A stretch of DNA of 64,000 nucleotides from Coprinopsis marcescibilis (GCA_004369085.1 ML210267.1:27497-91496); one strand, 5' to 3'. Positions 21,342 through 34,711 are shown, counted from the stretch's first letter. Notes: generated by a model not told the origin, from the sequence alone. Numbers and translations: made by a program.

Positions 21342-23066
21342 TCAATCATCCTTTTTCGGACCTCCAGGGGGCGTCCTGCGCGTGGGAGGGGGCTGAATCG
21401 TCCCATTCCCATTCACCGGAACAGGCGACGTAGGGAAGGTCGCATACTGGTATCCAGGCGTGTTGGGCGCAGACACCAAGCCGTCTCCTCCAGCAGACAA
21501 CCCGCTCGGCAGAGGGCTGCCAGGGTAGGTACCAGAGGGTGTGCGTTGAGGGGGACCCAAGCTTGCTGCCGTCCTGATGCTTCCAGCTCCCGGGGTAGGG
21601 GGAACGGGATAGCCAAGACCAGGAGTAGCGGGGTTGGGAGTATTGGGTATCGACGCGGTGTGCAGGTTGCTGCTGAGATACGGGGACGGCATGGCGCTGT
21701 AGCTTCCGGTGTGTGGTGTGGCGGGGAATCCACCGTACGGAGAACTTGGTGTCCAGTTGCCGCTGAGCCTGTTAGACGCGGCGGTACGAGAGCGAAGGTC
21801 TGATCCGCCCCATTTGGCTCGGAGACCGACCTTGACACCACTCGATTCTGCTGCGACGAGGCCGGGCGATTGGTCCACGCCGGAGACGACTTCAACTGCG
21901 CGTGTGGTGATTCTGATGGCGTAGCTTGTGCAGACGAAGATTCCTCCGATGACGCCGACGCAGCGGATGAAGAGCTGGAGGAGGGAGGATGTGCGCTGGT
22001 ATTGGGTGATCTTGAGAGGGTCGAGTTCGAACTTGAAGAAGATACCGGGTGTGCCGCGGTGGCCTTCCAACTGACGGGTATAGTGGGTGACGCTGTACTG
22101 GTGGGTAGAGAGTGGTGCGGTGCGGGCAGCAACATAGGTCGTGGGGACGACATGCAGGAAGTACTGGTAGGCGATCATGTTGTCGTCGGTAGCCTCGAAC
22201 GAGTTGTCAAGGGGCTGCACAATGTCCGGGAAATAGGGCCCGAAGGAGAATTCTTGGATAACGTGGGTGAGGTTGATCTGGGTGTGGTCGACGTGTTCGT
22301 AGCTTGCGTATCCGTGGCCTAGAGTAGTAATGTGCAAGTTGGCGGTGACTCGCTTGACAAAAGTTGTGCCCCAGATCCTGCATGCGCTGCCGTCTGCTTG
22401 ATGGTTGTATGTAGGCTTGAATTGCGTTTTCTTCTGGCCAAATATCGTCGACAACCAGCCTCGAGAGCGACGAGACTGTGCGACGGCTTGCGAAGCAGAG
22501 AGAGCCTCTGCGTGTTCCCTGGACGAACCTTGAGTATCGCTTGGAATAGGACTCTGCAAGAAACTCACTTCAAAGCGGTTGCTTGTCCCACATCGAATAC
22601 GGTCTGCCATCCAATTAGTCTAGTCGGAGCACATTCGGAAGACTCTACTCACCCCATCCCGACGGAATCCGTTGCTGAGCATGAGACGGTCACCCATGGC
22701 ATCTCGCAGGTCGACCGTAAGATCTGAGAACAGTCAGACGACGATTCCGAAAATCACGACGAAATTGGACGTACGCTTGCAAGGCATGTTAACGGTCATG
22801 TCCAGGTTGATAGGGAGGTAGCTGGCACTATCATGGTCGACCCCAAACTCGAAATCCGGCCAGCCCCAGATATACTCGCCAATGTCGTTGAGCATCAAGA
22901 GAAAGGCGAGGAAGAGGATGAAGATGGTCATGACGCCCCGAGACTCTGAGCGAGCCTTGTAGGTCTTTGGGAGCTTTGGAAATGCATCGAACTTGGTCAA
23001 GGACGGCGGAATAGTGTCCTCGAGCTTGTTAACGAAGGCAGCGAGCCCGGACATGGCTCCAGACAT
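21342..23066 (-). CDS. Erv41/ERGIC2-like COPII vesicle cargo protein
   Basis: Exons 23066-22775, 22723-22653, 22603-22569 and 22518-21342 splice in frame to 524 residues. FDAFPKLPKTYKARSESRGV followed by a first membrane helix (FILFLAFLLML) is the ERGIC N-terminal domain. A luminal domain of about 300 residues follows, with FSFGPYFPDIVQPLDNS and GIFFKFELDPLKI typical of Erv41/Erv46 proteins, then a second helix (LFIRCVGVIGGIFVCTSYAI). These proteins cycle between ER and Golgi and retrieve luminal cargo. The cytosolic tail is unusually long, about 150 residues rich in Pro, Gly, Ser and Thr with repeated SPYG/TPN-like units. It ends in KKDD, which fits the KKxx COPI retrieval signal and supports this stop. 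Confidence 0.9.
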
Positions 23067-23099
23067 AGATTTACAGAATAGAGGAAGCCTGCCCGCGGC

Positions 23100-25680
23100 T
23101 TGATATTGCTAAGAAACGTCAAGTCTACGTGTCCGCATCGAAATCACCGAGGTTCTCCAGATCACGTGTTCGCCCGCCAACCACGCGCTCCACGACATCC
23201 TCCTTGTACCTCCATGCGCATTGGGGTAAAAAAATAGAACAGGCCCATATATGTATGGCTGGAAAAGCACGGAAACAGCGAAAAAAATATTATAGGAATG
23301 TCATACAATATTCTAGAGCTTCAGAGTCTGTTTGAGCTTATTTGGCCCCATTTGTACAGCCAAATAGATCAGACAATATAAAAGCAAATTATCATCTTTA
23401 TTGAATTCTTTTAGCCTCCTTCTGCTTCTATGACTGTATTTTCAGACTGCTGTATGTTCAGCTACAGCATATCCATATGGTAAGCTTCTTATAGTTGTGT
23501 TCAAGTTGTGTTTGGGATGCATGGTTGCTATCTTTGCTAGAGAAATGGTTCTACTCTTTTTTGTTGCAAGTTGAGTAATTTGATGCTTTTTATAATCTCT
23601 TATACTCATACATCTTCATACTTGGTACACTATCATTTTTCCACTTTCTCTGTATGGGAAAATTGGATTCAACTTGGGAAATATTTGAGTATGCAATTTG
23701 GCATATAATCAAAGTTCAAGAACAAACTTGATTTCATGCATTCTGACATAAAATCAGAGCATATGTCAGAAATCTTGAAATAGGGCCAGCAACGGATCAC
23801 TGTTGCTGGCCATTGTATTGATTTTGGTGGTATTGGGCCAGTGTTGTACATGAGTTCCTCTGCAATTTTCGGCGGTGTTCCCTGGTTGTTGGGCAATGTT
23901 GGGAACTTGGATCAATGGAATTGCCTTTCATGGGAGGACACCTTCTGTTGCATCCTGTTGCATGCCAGTGGACCGGCCAAATCAAATTTCTGACATATAC
24001 TACAGCTATAGGATGCTTGTCTATAGTAACTCAATTATGTAGCTTATGATCTCTTTATTAGAGTGTTTCTATAGTATATTTCCACCAGAAGAATTATTGA
24101 CATTATATTTGCAGAAAATCCGGTAAACTGTATTGGTATACAGTTACCCATCTGCCTCTGTAAGTGATCCAACTACAGTCTAATCCAAGGCTAACAGTAA
24201 TTCTATAGATATGATCCAGTATAATTGCAGAAAGAAAATGACCAGTAAAAGCAACACCTTGACTTTTCAATTTAGCAAAGACTTATGCTAGTAAATTGCT
24301 TCAACAGCAATCTGGCCTACTTTGTGTCAAGCTATTAAGCCACAAACCAAGCTTGTCTGAGTTGTGCCTGAGCCCAAAGGCAAACAGCAACCCAAAATCT
24401 ATGCTAAGATTCAACAGAGATTTTAGTCCATAACATAGTTTACTAGTTAGATGCCTGCAAAAGTTTGGATCAGAATAGTGAAATTTGGGGCTTTCTAAGC
24501 TCTGCGCATTGCCTGTCTGTCAACAGGCTTTGCTGTTGTGTTATTCTGGCCCAGACTTATGTAGAATCAAAGCTAGTATCAAGTGTGTTGTTACGACACA
24601 AGGTGAATAGTATGCCTTAGTCGTTAAGCGATAGTTGACGATAAGATCAAGACGATAGATCGTCGAGATGAACGAGTGGGTTGAAGGAGTCGAGACGAGC
24701 TAACGTCAAGACGATTGAGTTTCCAAGGAGTTCGAGTAAGACGATCCGTCAACGAGAAGACTAACAAAAGTCTTATTCGAGAACTATCGAATGAACAAGT
24801 AGAAACGAGATCGAAACTAATATACAACTACCTATTTAGGTAAGTATTTATACATAATTCTTATCCCTTATCGATCTTATCGATAAGTTCCTTCCATTAT
24901 CATACTATAAATAGAAAAATCACTACGTCATAAACTCATGTCCATTATCTATCTAAAAATATCCCCAAGCTCTGGTTTGACAGTTAGGGGTATCGATAGA
25001 CTCATTATCAAACATACCAAACTTCCGAAAATATTCCATCTGTATTTCCAAATAATCTTTGTCTGTAAGTTCCCGTTCATCCTCATGTTCCACCGTTGGA
25101 AGCGGTGTAACATGTGTAGACTAAAATCTTTAGAATGGCTTGGTTTTTTGGATTGCAGCTTGCAGCTTGCTTTTGAGCTCCAGTAGAGCTTGATGGGTGG
25201 GTTGGTAGCTTTACTCAAGGTAGAAAAGAAAATCCTAAAACAAGTCTTTGCTAAATCTGTTCTGCAAGGAACAAATCAAGAACTTTTTTTTTTATTGGTA
25301 CGTTTCTTTCTACTACTCAAGACTTATGTGGCTTGCATCTATGTATGGTATGTGGCTATATTTCCCAGGTGCAGATATTCATAACTTTGTTTATAGACAT
25401 TAAAATCTCAAAATCTGGATTTTATTAAAAGTGCAGTTATAGCTATTGTAATGCTACCTCTTCTACTTGTACAGCTGGCTGGTAGCTTTTTTCCCACTGG
25501 GTTTTTAATGCACCCATACCAAGCTTTAGTATATAGTTTCTGGAGCTTGTGAACAATACTTTTTCTATATTTTTCCAGTAATTCTTGAGCAAATCTGACA
25601 AAATCCGATTGAAATCCAAGTTTTAACTTCCAAGTCTGGTCCGAGAGCCCGGCAAAGTTAGAGTCACAGCCACGAAGGCG
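23100..25680. other. AT-rich gene-empty island
   Basis: Base composition changes abruptly to AT-rich sequence with frequent T and A runs, in contrast to the flanking genes. No frame longer than about 100 codons exists and none resembles a protein family. Local self-complementary pieces occur, for example gggccagcaac near 23785 facing gttgctggcc near 23801. The stretch looks like decayed transposon or heterochromatic DNA. Confidence 0.6.
24585..24937. mobile_element. Possible solo LTR remnant
   Basis: The segment begins near tgttgttacgacac and holds a TATA-like actataaataga near its right end, as in LTRs of Ty1/copia elements. It sits inside the AT-rich island. No second copy, target-site duplication, primer-binding site or retrotransposon protein is visible in the window, so the call is weak. 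Confidence 0.25.
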
Positions 25681-25988
25681 TTTGGACCAAACAATGGCGT
25701 CAGCCGCAGCAATCAACGATCGAGCCTACGATCGAGAGGCTGGTGTCTTCGTCGTTGCGTTCGACCATCACCATCCCATCTCCACCTTTGCACCATTACA
25801 TCCAATTTTGTCTGGAATAACGTATCTCTTCGACATGGCCGTTCAAAAGATACCCAGCAATAGAAAGGCAAACAGGGGCAAATAGAACTGGCGCGTACCT
25901 GAGAATGGCTGGGCCCTGCTTGATGCTTGATGGACCCATTGCCTTTTTAACGTGAGACTATATCTTATTGCGAGTGCTCAACGGAGAG

Positions 25989-27777
25989 ATGCTGTCGTCG
26001 TCGCCCTCGAAGTGGAAGATCCTGTTATCGGGGAGGGCGGAGGGGGACGGACGCAAGGAGCATGAGGGAGAGCTCGGGGGAGGTCTGAAGGATATTCGAG
26101 TGAAGGAAGCATTGTCCTCCAAGATCGCTCGAGTTTTTGCGGGGAAGACTGGTGAGAGAGATAGGCCGGTGCAGCAGAGCTCGTTCCTTGACATGCCGTA
26201 TGAGCTTTTGGATAGGGTCATGTTCTTCGTGAGTTTATCTTTGCGAAGCTTTTGGTTCCGTAAGCTGATTGTGGTGCAGGTGCCGAAGTCGGACCTGTGC
26301 GCTGCGAGGGCTACTTGCTATCAACTGGGCGAAATGCTGCAGGAAAGGTTTTTTGGGGAGATATGGGTCGATTGTGTGAAGCATGGGTCCAGGAGGACCG
26401 GGGCGTTCTTCAGACAGTTGGCCACGGGCAAATCGAGGGCTTCGACGTTTACCAAGACGTTGCATATTGTTAACCTTGTTCCGTTCACACATCCGGCGCA
26501 GAGCGAATGGCAGAATCCGGACATTGATTCTCATTTGCGGCCTATCCAACAGAATTTCGTTGCTCCGGCGTTTAAGGCGTTGCGGAATGTCACGACGGTA
26601 CAGTGCGTTCAAGTTTTTCGCATTCCGGCGTCTTTTCTCAAGGGCTGATGATTTCGTACTAGTTGGCGCTTGAAAATTAGCGATCCGTATGGAACGATGT
26701 GTGACGCTCTGGCTGGGACGGCTTCATTACGAAATCTGCACGTTTATTTCGATCGTTGGGCGAGGGATGCGGTGTTTCCCTTTGACAAGTTTGGCGGGTT
26801 GCAGCGACTTTTTATCCACCCTGGCGGCTACACTGACCCGATAAACTGTGAAACGATCCCGAGTATCCGCAAACTCATCGCAGGGTCGCCGAATCTACGG
26901 GAACTCGGGTTTATGGTCGTACCCAGGACCACTCAACCACAACAAGTCACATTCGACGATTTCTTCCTCCCTGACGCTCCGATACTTATCTCGGCGCTTC
27001 ATATTTCATCCAGCTTCACGTCGCAACGCATGCGTGCGTGGGGTTTGCTCGACAAACTCACAGTTCTCGACATACCGAATGCCGATCCGCTGGGTGACAA
27101 TGCGCTATGGAAGCTATTCGCCGCCAAAGGGCTGCAGCTGCAAGCGTTGAAGATCACATACTTCTCGCAGAAATTAGTGGATTATTTGATGACGTATGAT
27201 GGTTTGGCTGAGCTGGTTGTTCGAGAGGCGCATGTGGCTGGAGAGGTGGCGAGGGAGATTGTGCATTCACGGTTGTTCAACGACGTCCTGCCTATGCATA
27301 GGCGATCGCTGCGGAAGCTACAGCTCCAGTTCACGCGGCTCAATCTGCTTTCCGGTGAAAGCTGGACAATAGACCAGGAGGTCCTGTCGTCTGTGGCGGG
27401 TTGCCGGGAGCTGCGGGAACTTGGTTTGCCTGCTTCTTGTGACATTGTGGATAGAGTGAGCGACCTCAAGGTGGCATTGGTACGTTGAATCCTCGCAATT
27501 GTGACTTCCGGGCCATAGCTGATCTCTTTCTTTCGTCCAGTGTGAAATTGTTCCTGTTGCCTCTACTCTCCCGTATCTTCGTGTTCTTAGGCTATTTCCT
27601 CCCCTCATTTTTAGGCAGTGGCCAATGTTTGACCTGGCTGATGCAGAGGCTGCGGCCTCTGACATAGTGGTCGAAGGCCCAGCTCAATACTCTTTTGAGA
27701 TTTGGTTGGATGATCACAGATTTAAAGTCTCGAAGGAGACGGATGGAGGGTACCGGCTTGTCCCCGATTCGAGATGA
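25989..27777 (+). CDS. F-box protein
   Basis: Four exons (25989-26228, 26280-26602, 26663-27479, 27541-27777) give 538 residues in frame. After a charged N-terminus of 60 residues, SFLDMPYELLDRVMFF and VPKSDLCAARATCYQL form an F-box, split by the first intron. The remaining 400 residues contain irregular leucine-rich segments (for example LALSQ-type strands and LRELGFMVVP, LTVLDIPNADPLGDNALW), as in the expanded F-box families of mushroom-forming fungi. F-box proteins link targets to Skp1-cullin ubiquitin ligases; the LRR part would bind the target. The third exon junction (GTACA|gtgcgt) was chosen because it keeps the frame and reads NVTTVHWRLKIS. Confidence 0.85.
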
Positions 27778-28378
27778 TGATGACCCTATTTCGCCGTAAT
27801 TTATGTCGGTAATTTATCTGTCCGGTCTTGTAAGTGATATCAACGGAAAGTGAAACACACGCGTAGTCTTATAATAATCAAGAAAGAACCTTGTCCCTTT
27901 AATCTGGAAGACGATTGATTTCGAAGAACAAGGAGGACCACTGATGAGGCTATATCCGGAAGGCTGTGCCCACGGACCCTCATGATGGCCCACATTCTGC
28001 CAAAGAAATTGTCATTCCCTGTAAATTCTCGCAACGACCGCTGCAATATCGTCTAATATGGTTCTAATGAACGCCTAAATCCCTACCCGCGCCCTTCGAC
28101 CATGTTTCCGCCCACTTTATTTTGTGGAGAACGGCTTTGGACGACCAGCAATTGTTTCACATCGAGCACTCTTTGTTGCCGCAGAACGGGGAAGGCGGGC
28201 TTAACAGGCGGCGACTGGGAGTTATAGGAAAGCAAGCAAGCGAGAGAGTGGGGAACACCTGTTGTTGGATACCCTTGCTCCCTTTTTCATTATTCGACGA
28301 CGACGACAGCGACAACGAGGACAACGAAGACGTTGACCGCCGCTGCTAGTCCTCCAACTTTTGTGTAGGACGATCGTC

Positions 28379-31300
28379 ATGGCGCACCTCCAACCTATGC
28401 CTGTTCCTGAAGCTATGAATGCAACGCCCCATCACTCCAAAGTCAAGGTTACAGTCACCCTTGCGGATCCTCTCTTCCTTGCGGGCGATTATGTCGCAGG
28501 AAAGGTAGAGCTCGAGTGCCGAGCTGATAAAGGACTGGGAATTGGCGTCATCTTCGTGGAACTGTTCGCCATCCAAGGTCCGTTGTGTGCTAAATTCGGA
28601 GATGATTTCTTGCTTACTTCAATTCTATACTATCTATTATCTTGGATTGGTATTGCTATGGGACGTAGAGCTCAGCTCGAGAAACCATTCGGCGACATCG
28701 ACATTTCTGCATAGCAAGCGGCTGTTCCAGGGGCCTGCGTTGCCGCCCTCCAACGCCGTCTATGCACATCCACAGCCTGGCTACCCCTCGCTCCCGCCCA
28801 ACTATTGGCAGGCGCGAAAGGGTATTTCGACCTTCTTGTTTCGCATTCCGTTACCGGAATCCTCACCTTCGTCCATCAACTTTGTTACAGGTCTTGCGAG
28901 GGTGCGGTATGAGCTGAGGGCGACTGTTGGGGTGGTGTGGAAGGGAGAGAGGAGGCTGGTGGTTGACAACCACAGTATTGATGTTGTTTCTGCCTTTCCT
29001 TACGAGCTTTCTGGAGCGAAAGGCCCCGAAGCTGTGATTATTGGGGAGAGTGGAAAACTGTGGGTGCATGGAGCACTCATTGGCCCGGTGATTGTTGCAG
29101 GCGAAAGTGCGTGTATTGAGCTGCAGGTCAAGAACCATTCTACCAAGAAAGTGTGTTTCTAATTTCATTAAATGTACTCTCCTTTTCACGCTCACTGTTT
29201 CTAATATAGAATAATGGGTTGACGCTCTCGTTGACTAGGACGTTGTTGCTTCCAGGGAGCATAGGTCCAGGCAACCCTGGTGTACAATTATCGGATACAT
29301 TGACGCATGTTCCGTTTCGTGGGCCAGAATACCAGATTCCTCCGGGGGCAGAGGGTGTAGCGACCCTCGTCTTCGACGTACCCAAGCACTCTCGGGGTAT
29401 AAGGGGTGGTATACTAGACGGAGACGAAACGGACCCCCCTCGGACCACCGAGTCGCTGTTCGAGATCCGCTGCTCAGTTGATATCAGGATGACCATGGGC
29501 TTTGGAAAGTGAGTCGACTGCTTGTTATTATCTCTGTTCGCGATTTAACCTCGCGTCGTTTTCAGTAAAGACCTTCTACTGAGTATCCCTGTGACTGTTG
29601 TTCATCCGAAAGCCGTACCACCAGAGCCAATGTCTCCCCCTTCCGCCCCTGCTTTGACCCCTATTGCAGCACCTTACACGCCACAATATGCAGCGTACGC
29701 CGCACCACCCCTTCCCATCTCCCCTTTTGTGGTCGACCACCAGCAACGTCAAGTCTGGCTACCCCCTTTGCATCCTTACTCTCAGCCGTTCCCACATCCG
29801 CACATGATGCACGACATGCACCATTACGTCGCAACACCACCTCCTCAACAACTACTCGCTCTTCCGACTGGGCATTATGGAACGACTATACCTCGGCCGG
29901 TCAGTGCGGGCGGAAACGTATCACAGCCTGATACGTTTACGTTGCCAGCAGTTCAGAATGTCTCTGGATTGCCTACAACGTCGACAGGACACCCTTGGAT
30001 TGGTGCAGAGGTCGCCATTGCGGATATCAGTGCGGAATTGGATACAGAGGAGGGTAAAGGTCAACGAGCTCTCCGTGTCTCTCAGCATCTGCGACTTTCG
30101 TCGCGGACACGGTCCGTTTCGCCACAATCACATCGTTTCCCTATGGGTTACCAACAAAACGCCGACGCTGTTGAGCAAACTACGCCCGGACGACAACCTG
30201 CGATTCAGCCTCAAACACCCACCTCTCCCCTATTGCTGGATCGGCTTGGAAATCTGTCGTTACCGGCTAAAACCGGTGGAGTAGTCCATTCCCCTCGACC
30301 GCAGTTGACACCCAAACATTCGTATAACAACCTTCGACCGAATGCACCACCCAAGAGTGAACGGGTGGAAGAGTTGGAGAGGATGGCGGACGTGGTAGTG
30401 GCCCAAGCGATGGACCTTTCCGGTGATATACCCAAGGACGATCTGCTCCAGCCTGCGATATCCGCGGACGGACAAATCCGATCGGTCAATCCAAAAGAGG
30501 AGGAGGTTGCAGAACTTAACAAGACACTCCCTGCGCCGCCTGTACCAAGCGGGAAGTATAAACCGACCTCGCCTCCTGCGAAGAGTGCTCTCAATAGCCT
30601 TTTCAAGGATCCACCGATCCCGCATACCAAGTCTGCCCCGGTTTTGTTGCCCTCGGACAAGGCGCCCCCGACACCTACCTTGCAAGCTGTCCTACCGAAA
30701 CGATATCCCCGAAGCAACATCAACGATTTCTTGGCTCCTGGCGACTCGGAGAGTGGGTTGGACGCGTTGGAACGACGGCTATTGGCTGAAGTCGGAACAC
30801 GCAAATTCGACAAGACGAAGGGTGACTCGAAACGACCGGACGTTCGAGCAGTTATGGGTGTTGGGCCCATTAATATCCCGATGAAGAGCCCTGAGCCTCT
30901 TAATGATTCGGCGATTTCGAGTCTGACGTTGGCGAATGATCATCGGTCGGTGGATGAGGAGGCGAATAGGGATGCTAGTCCCAATTTGTTGTTGGATTTG
31001 GATGCGGATAGGGCTGATTCGGATGTGGATAACGAGGCTCGGACCCACCGTGGCGGCTGGTCGAGGAGTGCGTCGGGGGATGAGAGGGGAAGGAGTGTTG
31101 GGAGGATTGGCTTGGAGTTGAGTGAGGATGCGTTGATGAGTCTGGGGCCAATGCATAGACGGGAAGAGGCTGATACCAACCAGAGGGGATCCACGCCGAC
31201 GAAGCTGTCTGCTGGGAGTGGCAAGAGCAAGGATAAGGACAAGAGGAGTACGGGGAAGAAGAAGGATAGGGTTACAAAAGTGGAACGGGCCAAGACCAAA

Positions 31301-33037
31301 ACAGAAGCCAAGGGACGTGTGGCGGCGTGGTTGGGCCAAATTGTACCCGCTGAACCGCCTCAGGAAGAAGTTATACCGCCTAGTCCGAGTGTTGCTCGTC
31401 GAGCAGCTTCGGTTTTACGTGATTCGCCCCCTCTTGAACCAGAAGCGGATGATGATGTCAGGCTCATTGGCTCAATACCGCCCCCTCCCCCTCCCCCAGA
31501 GCCAGCAGATACTAACGCGGAGGAGAAGGATATCTCATCTGCTCCTAATCCTCGATCCTCTGGTTTCGTCCCCATCCACTCATTGAAGCGTGATACCCTC
31601 CCTAGCCATCCGGTGATAGAGCGGGAGATGACTGTAGTGGAAGAGTCCAGGAGGATTACCGATATGTGGGCTGAATCTCCCACTGTGGCGAAAACCCCGA
31701 CCGCGAAAACGCCTGCCACCCCTCCTGCGAGACCTCCTGTTTCGACCAAACCGTATGCCGCGATTCTTCGTGACCCTGCGCCGCAATCTATCAGAACTGA
31801 CCGGCGTGTGTCTCCTCCGTCCTCCAAGGGACATACTATCACACTCGGCAACGCGGCAGCAGGTAGTAGCAATATAGTCAAAGGTGACCCCAACCCGGCC
31901 ACCAAATCTGCTGCACCGATCTCTAATAACGCATGGCGTCTGGCCGAACCACCCTTTGTCACCAAGGCCAAACCTACGTTACCACCCCCTCCACCACCAA
32001 AACCGAAGAATATCAACTTGGTCAAGCCAGTCATACGACCCCCTGATTTTCCCCCTTTGCCTAGTCGCAAGCAAGACCCAGAGATCAAGTACGATGTTCG
32101 TTCCGCGCGTGGTGGAAAAGGAGGGAAAGTCGCTGCCGTCACTGCGATGTGGGCATCTGTTGCAGCCACTGGTCCTCCTATCAAGACCAGGCAACCACAG
32201 AAGAACGACGGACTAAAATTAGTGCAGCAGAACCAGGTTGCTGGCGAGTCTATGATAGATAAGCCAGTACCGCGCTTGGTTGGTAAAATTGCTCTGCCAG
32301 GGCTCGTAAAATCCGACGTTGCAGGAGGGAAATCCAAATCTGATGTGACTTCGACTTCTACTGCACACACTCGACAAGGTGCTGCGCCGGTAGCCAAGCC
32401 GTCACCATCTCAAGATAAACCGCTTCAAGACTCATTTCGACCTCCAAGGAAACCTTCCGCGACGCAGAATCTTGCAAATACAAACGCATTGGGAGGGGTT
32501 GCAATTGCACTTGCGCGGAGCAAGTCGGCAGAGACAAGTAACGCTCTGAATAAAGGGCGAGTCATTGGAGATATAAAGAGCAAGACCCCAGGGAAAACGA
32601 CACCAAATAGCCTTTCGACTCCATCAAGTGGCGAACCTAGATTTCTGGATTTGGCGTCAGGCACTGGAGCTGGGGGAAGGCGTGCCAATGGTGCTAACTT
32701 GAAGCCGATAATCAAATCCACCTCTGTCCCCGCTGTCATCTCTTCTTCACATGCTGTCCCTGTGCTATCGTCAACAGCTTCTTTGGCGCGACCTGCTGTT
32801 GCCACGCCACGGGTTACGGCAAACGTTGTCAGCAAAACCAGCGATTTTGTTGTACCGAAGTCGGATCGCCCCTCGACTGATCGAAGGCTGGGAATCTCAC
32901 CTTCTTTGGCCCCCATCGCGTCGAGTAACGCTTCATCTTCGGTTCCTCCATCTACGAAATCACCACCACCTGACCTTGCGTTTGGTCAGGCGAGGCTACG
33001 GGACCTGATTAAGAAGTATCAGTCTCAAACCACATAG
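28379..33037 (+). CDS. Arrestin-like protein with very long disordered tail
   Basis: Exons 28379-28577, 28669-29150, 29210-29508 and 29566-33037 splice to 1483 residues. Residues 20-420 form a bipartite arrestin fold: VKVTVTLADPLFLAGDYVAGKVEL and later FRIPLPESSPSSINFVTG and VRYELRA in the N-domain, then a C-domain with LQVKNHSTKKNNGLTLSL. Fungal arrestin-related proteins recruit Nedd4-type ubiquitin ligases to plasma-membrane transporters. The last 1050 residues, all in one exon, are Pro/Ser/Ala-rich and low-complexity, with runs such as PPPPPPPEPAD and APPLPISPF; I see no clear PPxY ligase-binding motif. The 5' leader carries a GAC-rich stretch near 28300. The function of the tail is unknown. 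Confidence 0.85.
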
Positions 33038-33736
33038 CTAGCGCCGCGCCGTCGCCCTGGGTTTCTATTGTTACGCATATTGACTACTTCACTTCATGGG
33101 TTTCTGATTCTTGTTTCTCGAACCGCACGCATTTCGTTCTTGTTCGCTACCCTCATCTTTTATCTATCTCTTTAGCAAAGCACCACTAACAATATTTATG
33201 TATTATCTCACGTATTTTTAGCTTTGACTCATGTTTCTCGTGCTTGTCCTTCTCCGCTATTGTAACTACTCACGACCCCGCTCACGCAGAAGTATTGTAT
33301 GATTGTATCTCCTAGTTGTAGCACGTAACGACTTTTGCTATGTTCCCATGATCTCTATATCATTTGTTGTGTTTTCACAAGACTTGCGTGATTTGGAAAC
33401 CAGGAAGTAAGGTTCTGTTGTCGAATCGGTGTCAAACCTGAATCTACTATAAGTACATGTTTCTTCTACTTGTAGATGGTAGCTGTCGCAAGCGTGCTAG
33501 TATACAGTGATTAGAAATGGAACCAAAAGGATTAGAGTGGAACTGTAAGGGTATGACATATAGGTTAGAAACTGTCCATGCATCAACCTCAATTCAAATC
33601 CCAAAACATGAAAAAAGGTACCAGCTTGAAGGGGGATATAGTAACAATGACGATAGTTGTAGGGTTAGTGATATGGTGAAAGAAATCAATCATCAGAAAG
33701 CAGGCAATCCGGGGCCTAAGTCCGTACGCCTCCATG
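33038..33736. other. 3' intergenic gap
   Basis: Region between two convergent genes, T/C-rich at the left end as expected for a 3' untranslated region. I see no gene here. Confidence 0.45.
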
Positions 33737-34711
33737 TCAACCTTCGACATTCAGGAGGTCGTTATGGAATTGTCTCCAATCGATTCCAGCTGCATCATCC
33801 CTGGCCTCATAGTCACTATCAACCAAAGGTTGTAAGAGCACGTCAGGCTCCTCTTCTAAGATCCAAAAGTCTGATTTCTCCTGTGCGGGATGGCGATAGA
33901 GCTGGAAGGATGATGTCCGTGAGCGGGATGGCAATGGCATTGTCTGGATGGAGATCGGACGTTCCCTACGAGGAAAGAGAAGTGACCGTGGGGGAGTTGA
34001 GTTGGTGGTAGACATCGATAGGAATGAATCGCGTTTGGCGGCTGGTGTGCTGTTCGGGGAGCTGTCGGAAAGATCGACGAAGAATGATTTAGAGTCTGAA
34101 GAGGAGTCGAACGGATCCAGGGGGAAGTGTTGCCCGGTCGTATCAGGGCTGCCAAGGATGAGAAGGTCAGTAAGGCCGAGGGACTGCTGTGAAAAGAGAA
34201 CCGTGTCTTACCCTCCGTTGGGAGCAGAAGGGCCACCGTTGGTGAGAGTCCATACATCTGATCTCGCCTTTGATTCCGTATTGGAAGAAGCTCCCAGAAG
34301 ATAAGATGACAATCTGTTTCTTGATTTGCGGGGAAGCGATGCTGAGGAGGGCGAATCTGATGAGATGAAGGGCATTCTATCGAACAGTCTGTTCGAGAAT
34401 GAGGCAAAGATACCCCTCCCTGGTTCAATCGAGGAACTAGAAGGCTGTTGAGTGCCGGTGACTATCATGGATAGAGGTCGTCGTCGCTGTCGGTGTTGAG
34501 GAACAGCCTTGAATGCTTCAGGTACGACGACTGGCGAAGAACTGTCCAGCTCGGTAGAACTAGTGGGGGACGATGAGTAGAACGATGCCGGTCGTCGAGA
34601 GCGTACTCTGGTGGAGACGGCTCGGAATCCAGAGGCGAAGAAGTCAGAGTACCCCCCCAGCTGGCTCATATGAGGGTGAACAGTCGAGCCTGTGGACGCA
34701 GCGATAGCCAT
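33737..34711 (-). CDS. Serine-rich protein of unknown function
   Basis: Two exons (34711-34212 and 34148-33737) with a 63-nt intron encode 303 residues from the ATG at 34711. The frame remains open upstream to another ATG at 34819; I prefer the downstream start because a TATA-like stretch lies between them near 34773. The protein is rich in Ser, Pro and Arg, with SSSPTSSTELDSSSP and repeated short basic clusters that could be phosphorylation or nuclear sites. The C-terminus is acidic and better ordered (FWILEEEPDVLLQPLVD, IDWRQFHNDLL). No catalytic motif, membrane helix or known family is apparent. Confidence 0.65.

Noticed and set aside
24585..24937. Full LTR retrotransposon
   Set aside because: No gag, protease, integrase or reverse transcriptase frame and no second LTR in the window; kept only as a weak solo-LTR candidate.
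31360..32397. 345-codon open frame on the minus strand inside the arrestin-like gene
   Set aside because: It is antisense to a continuous, family-supported coding exon of low complexity; such exons often leave long antisense frames, and the product has no domain.
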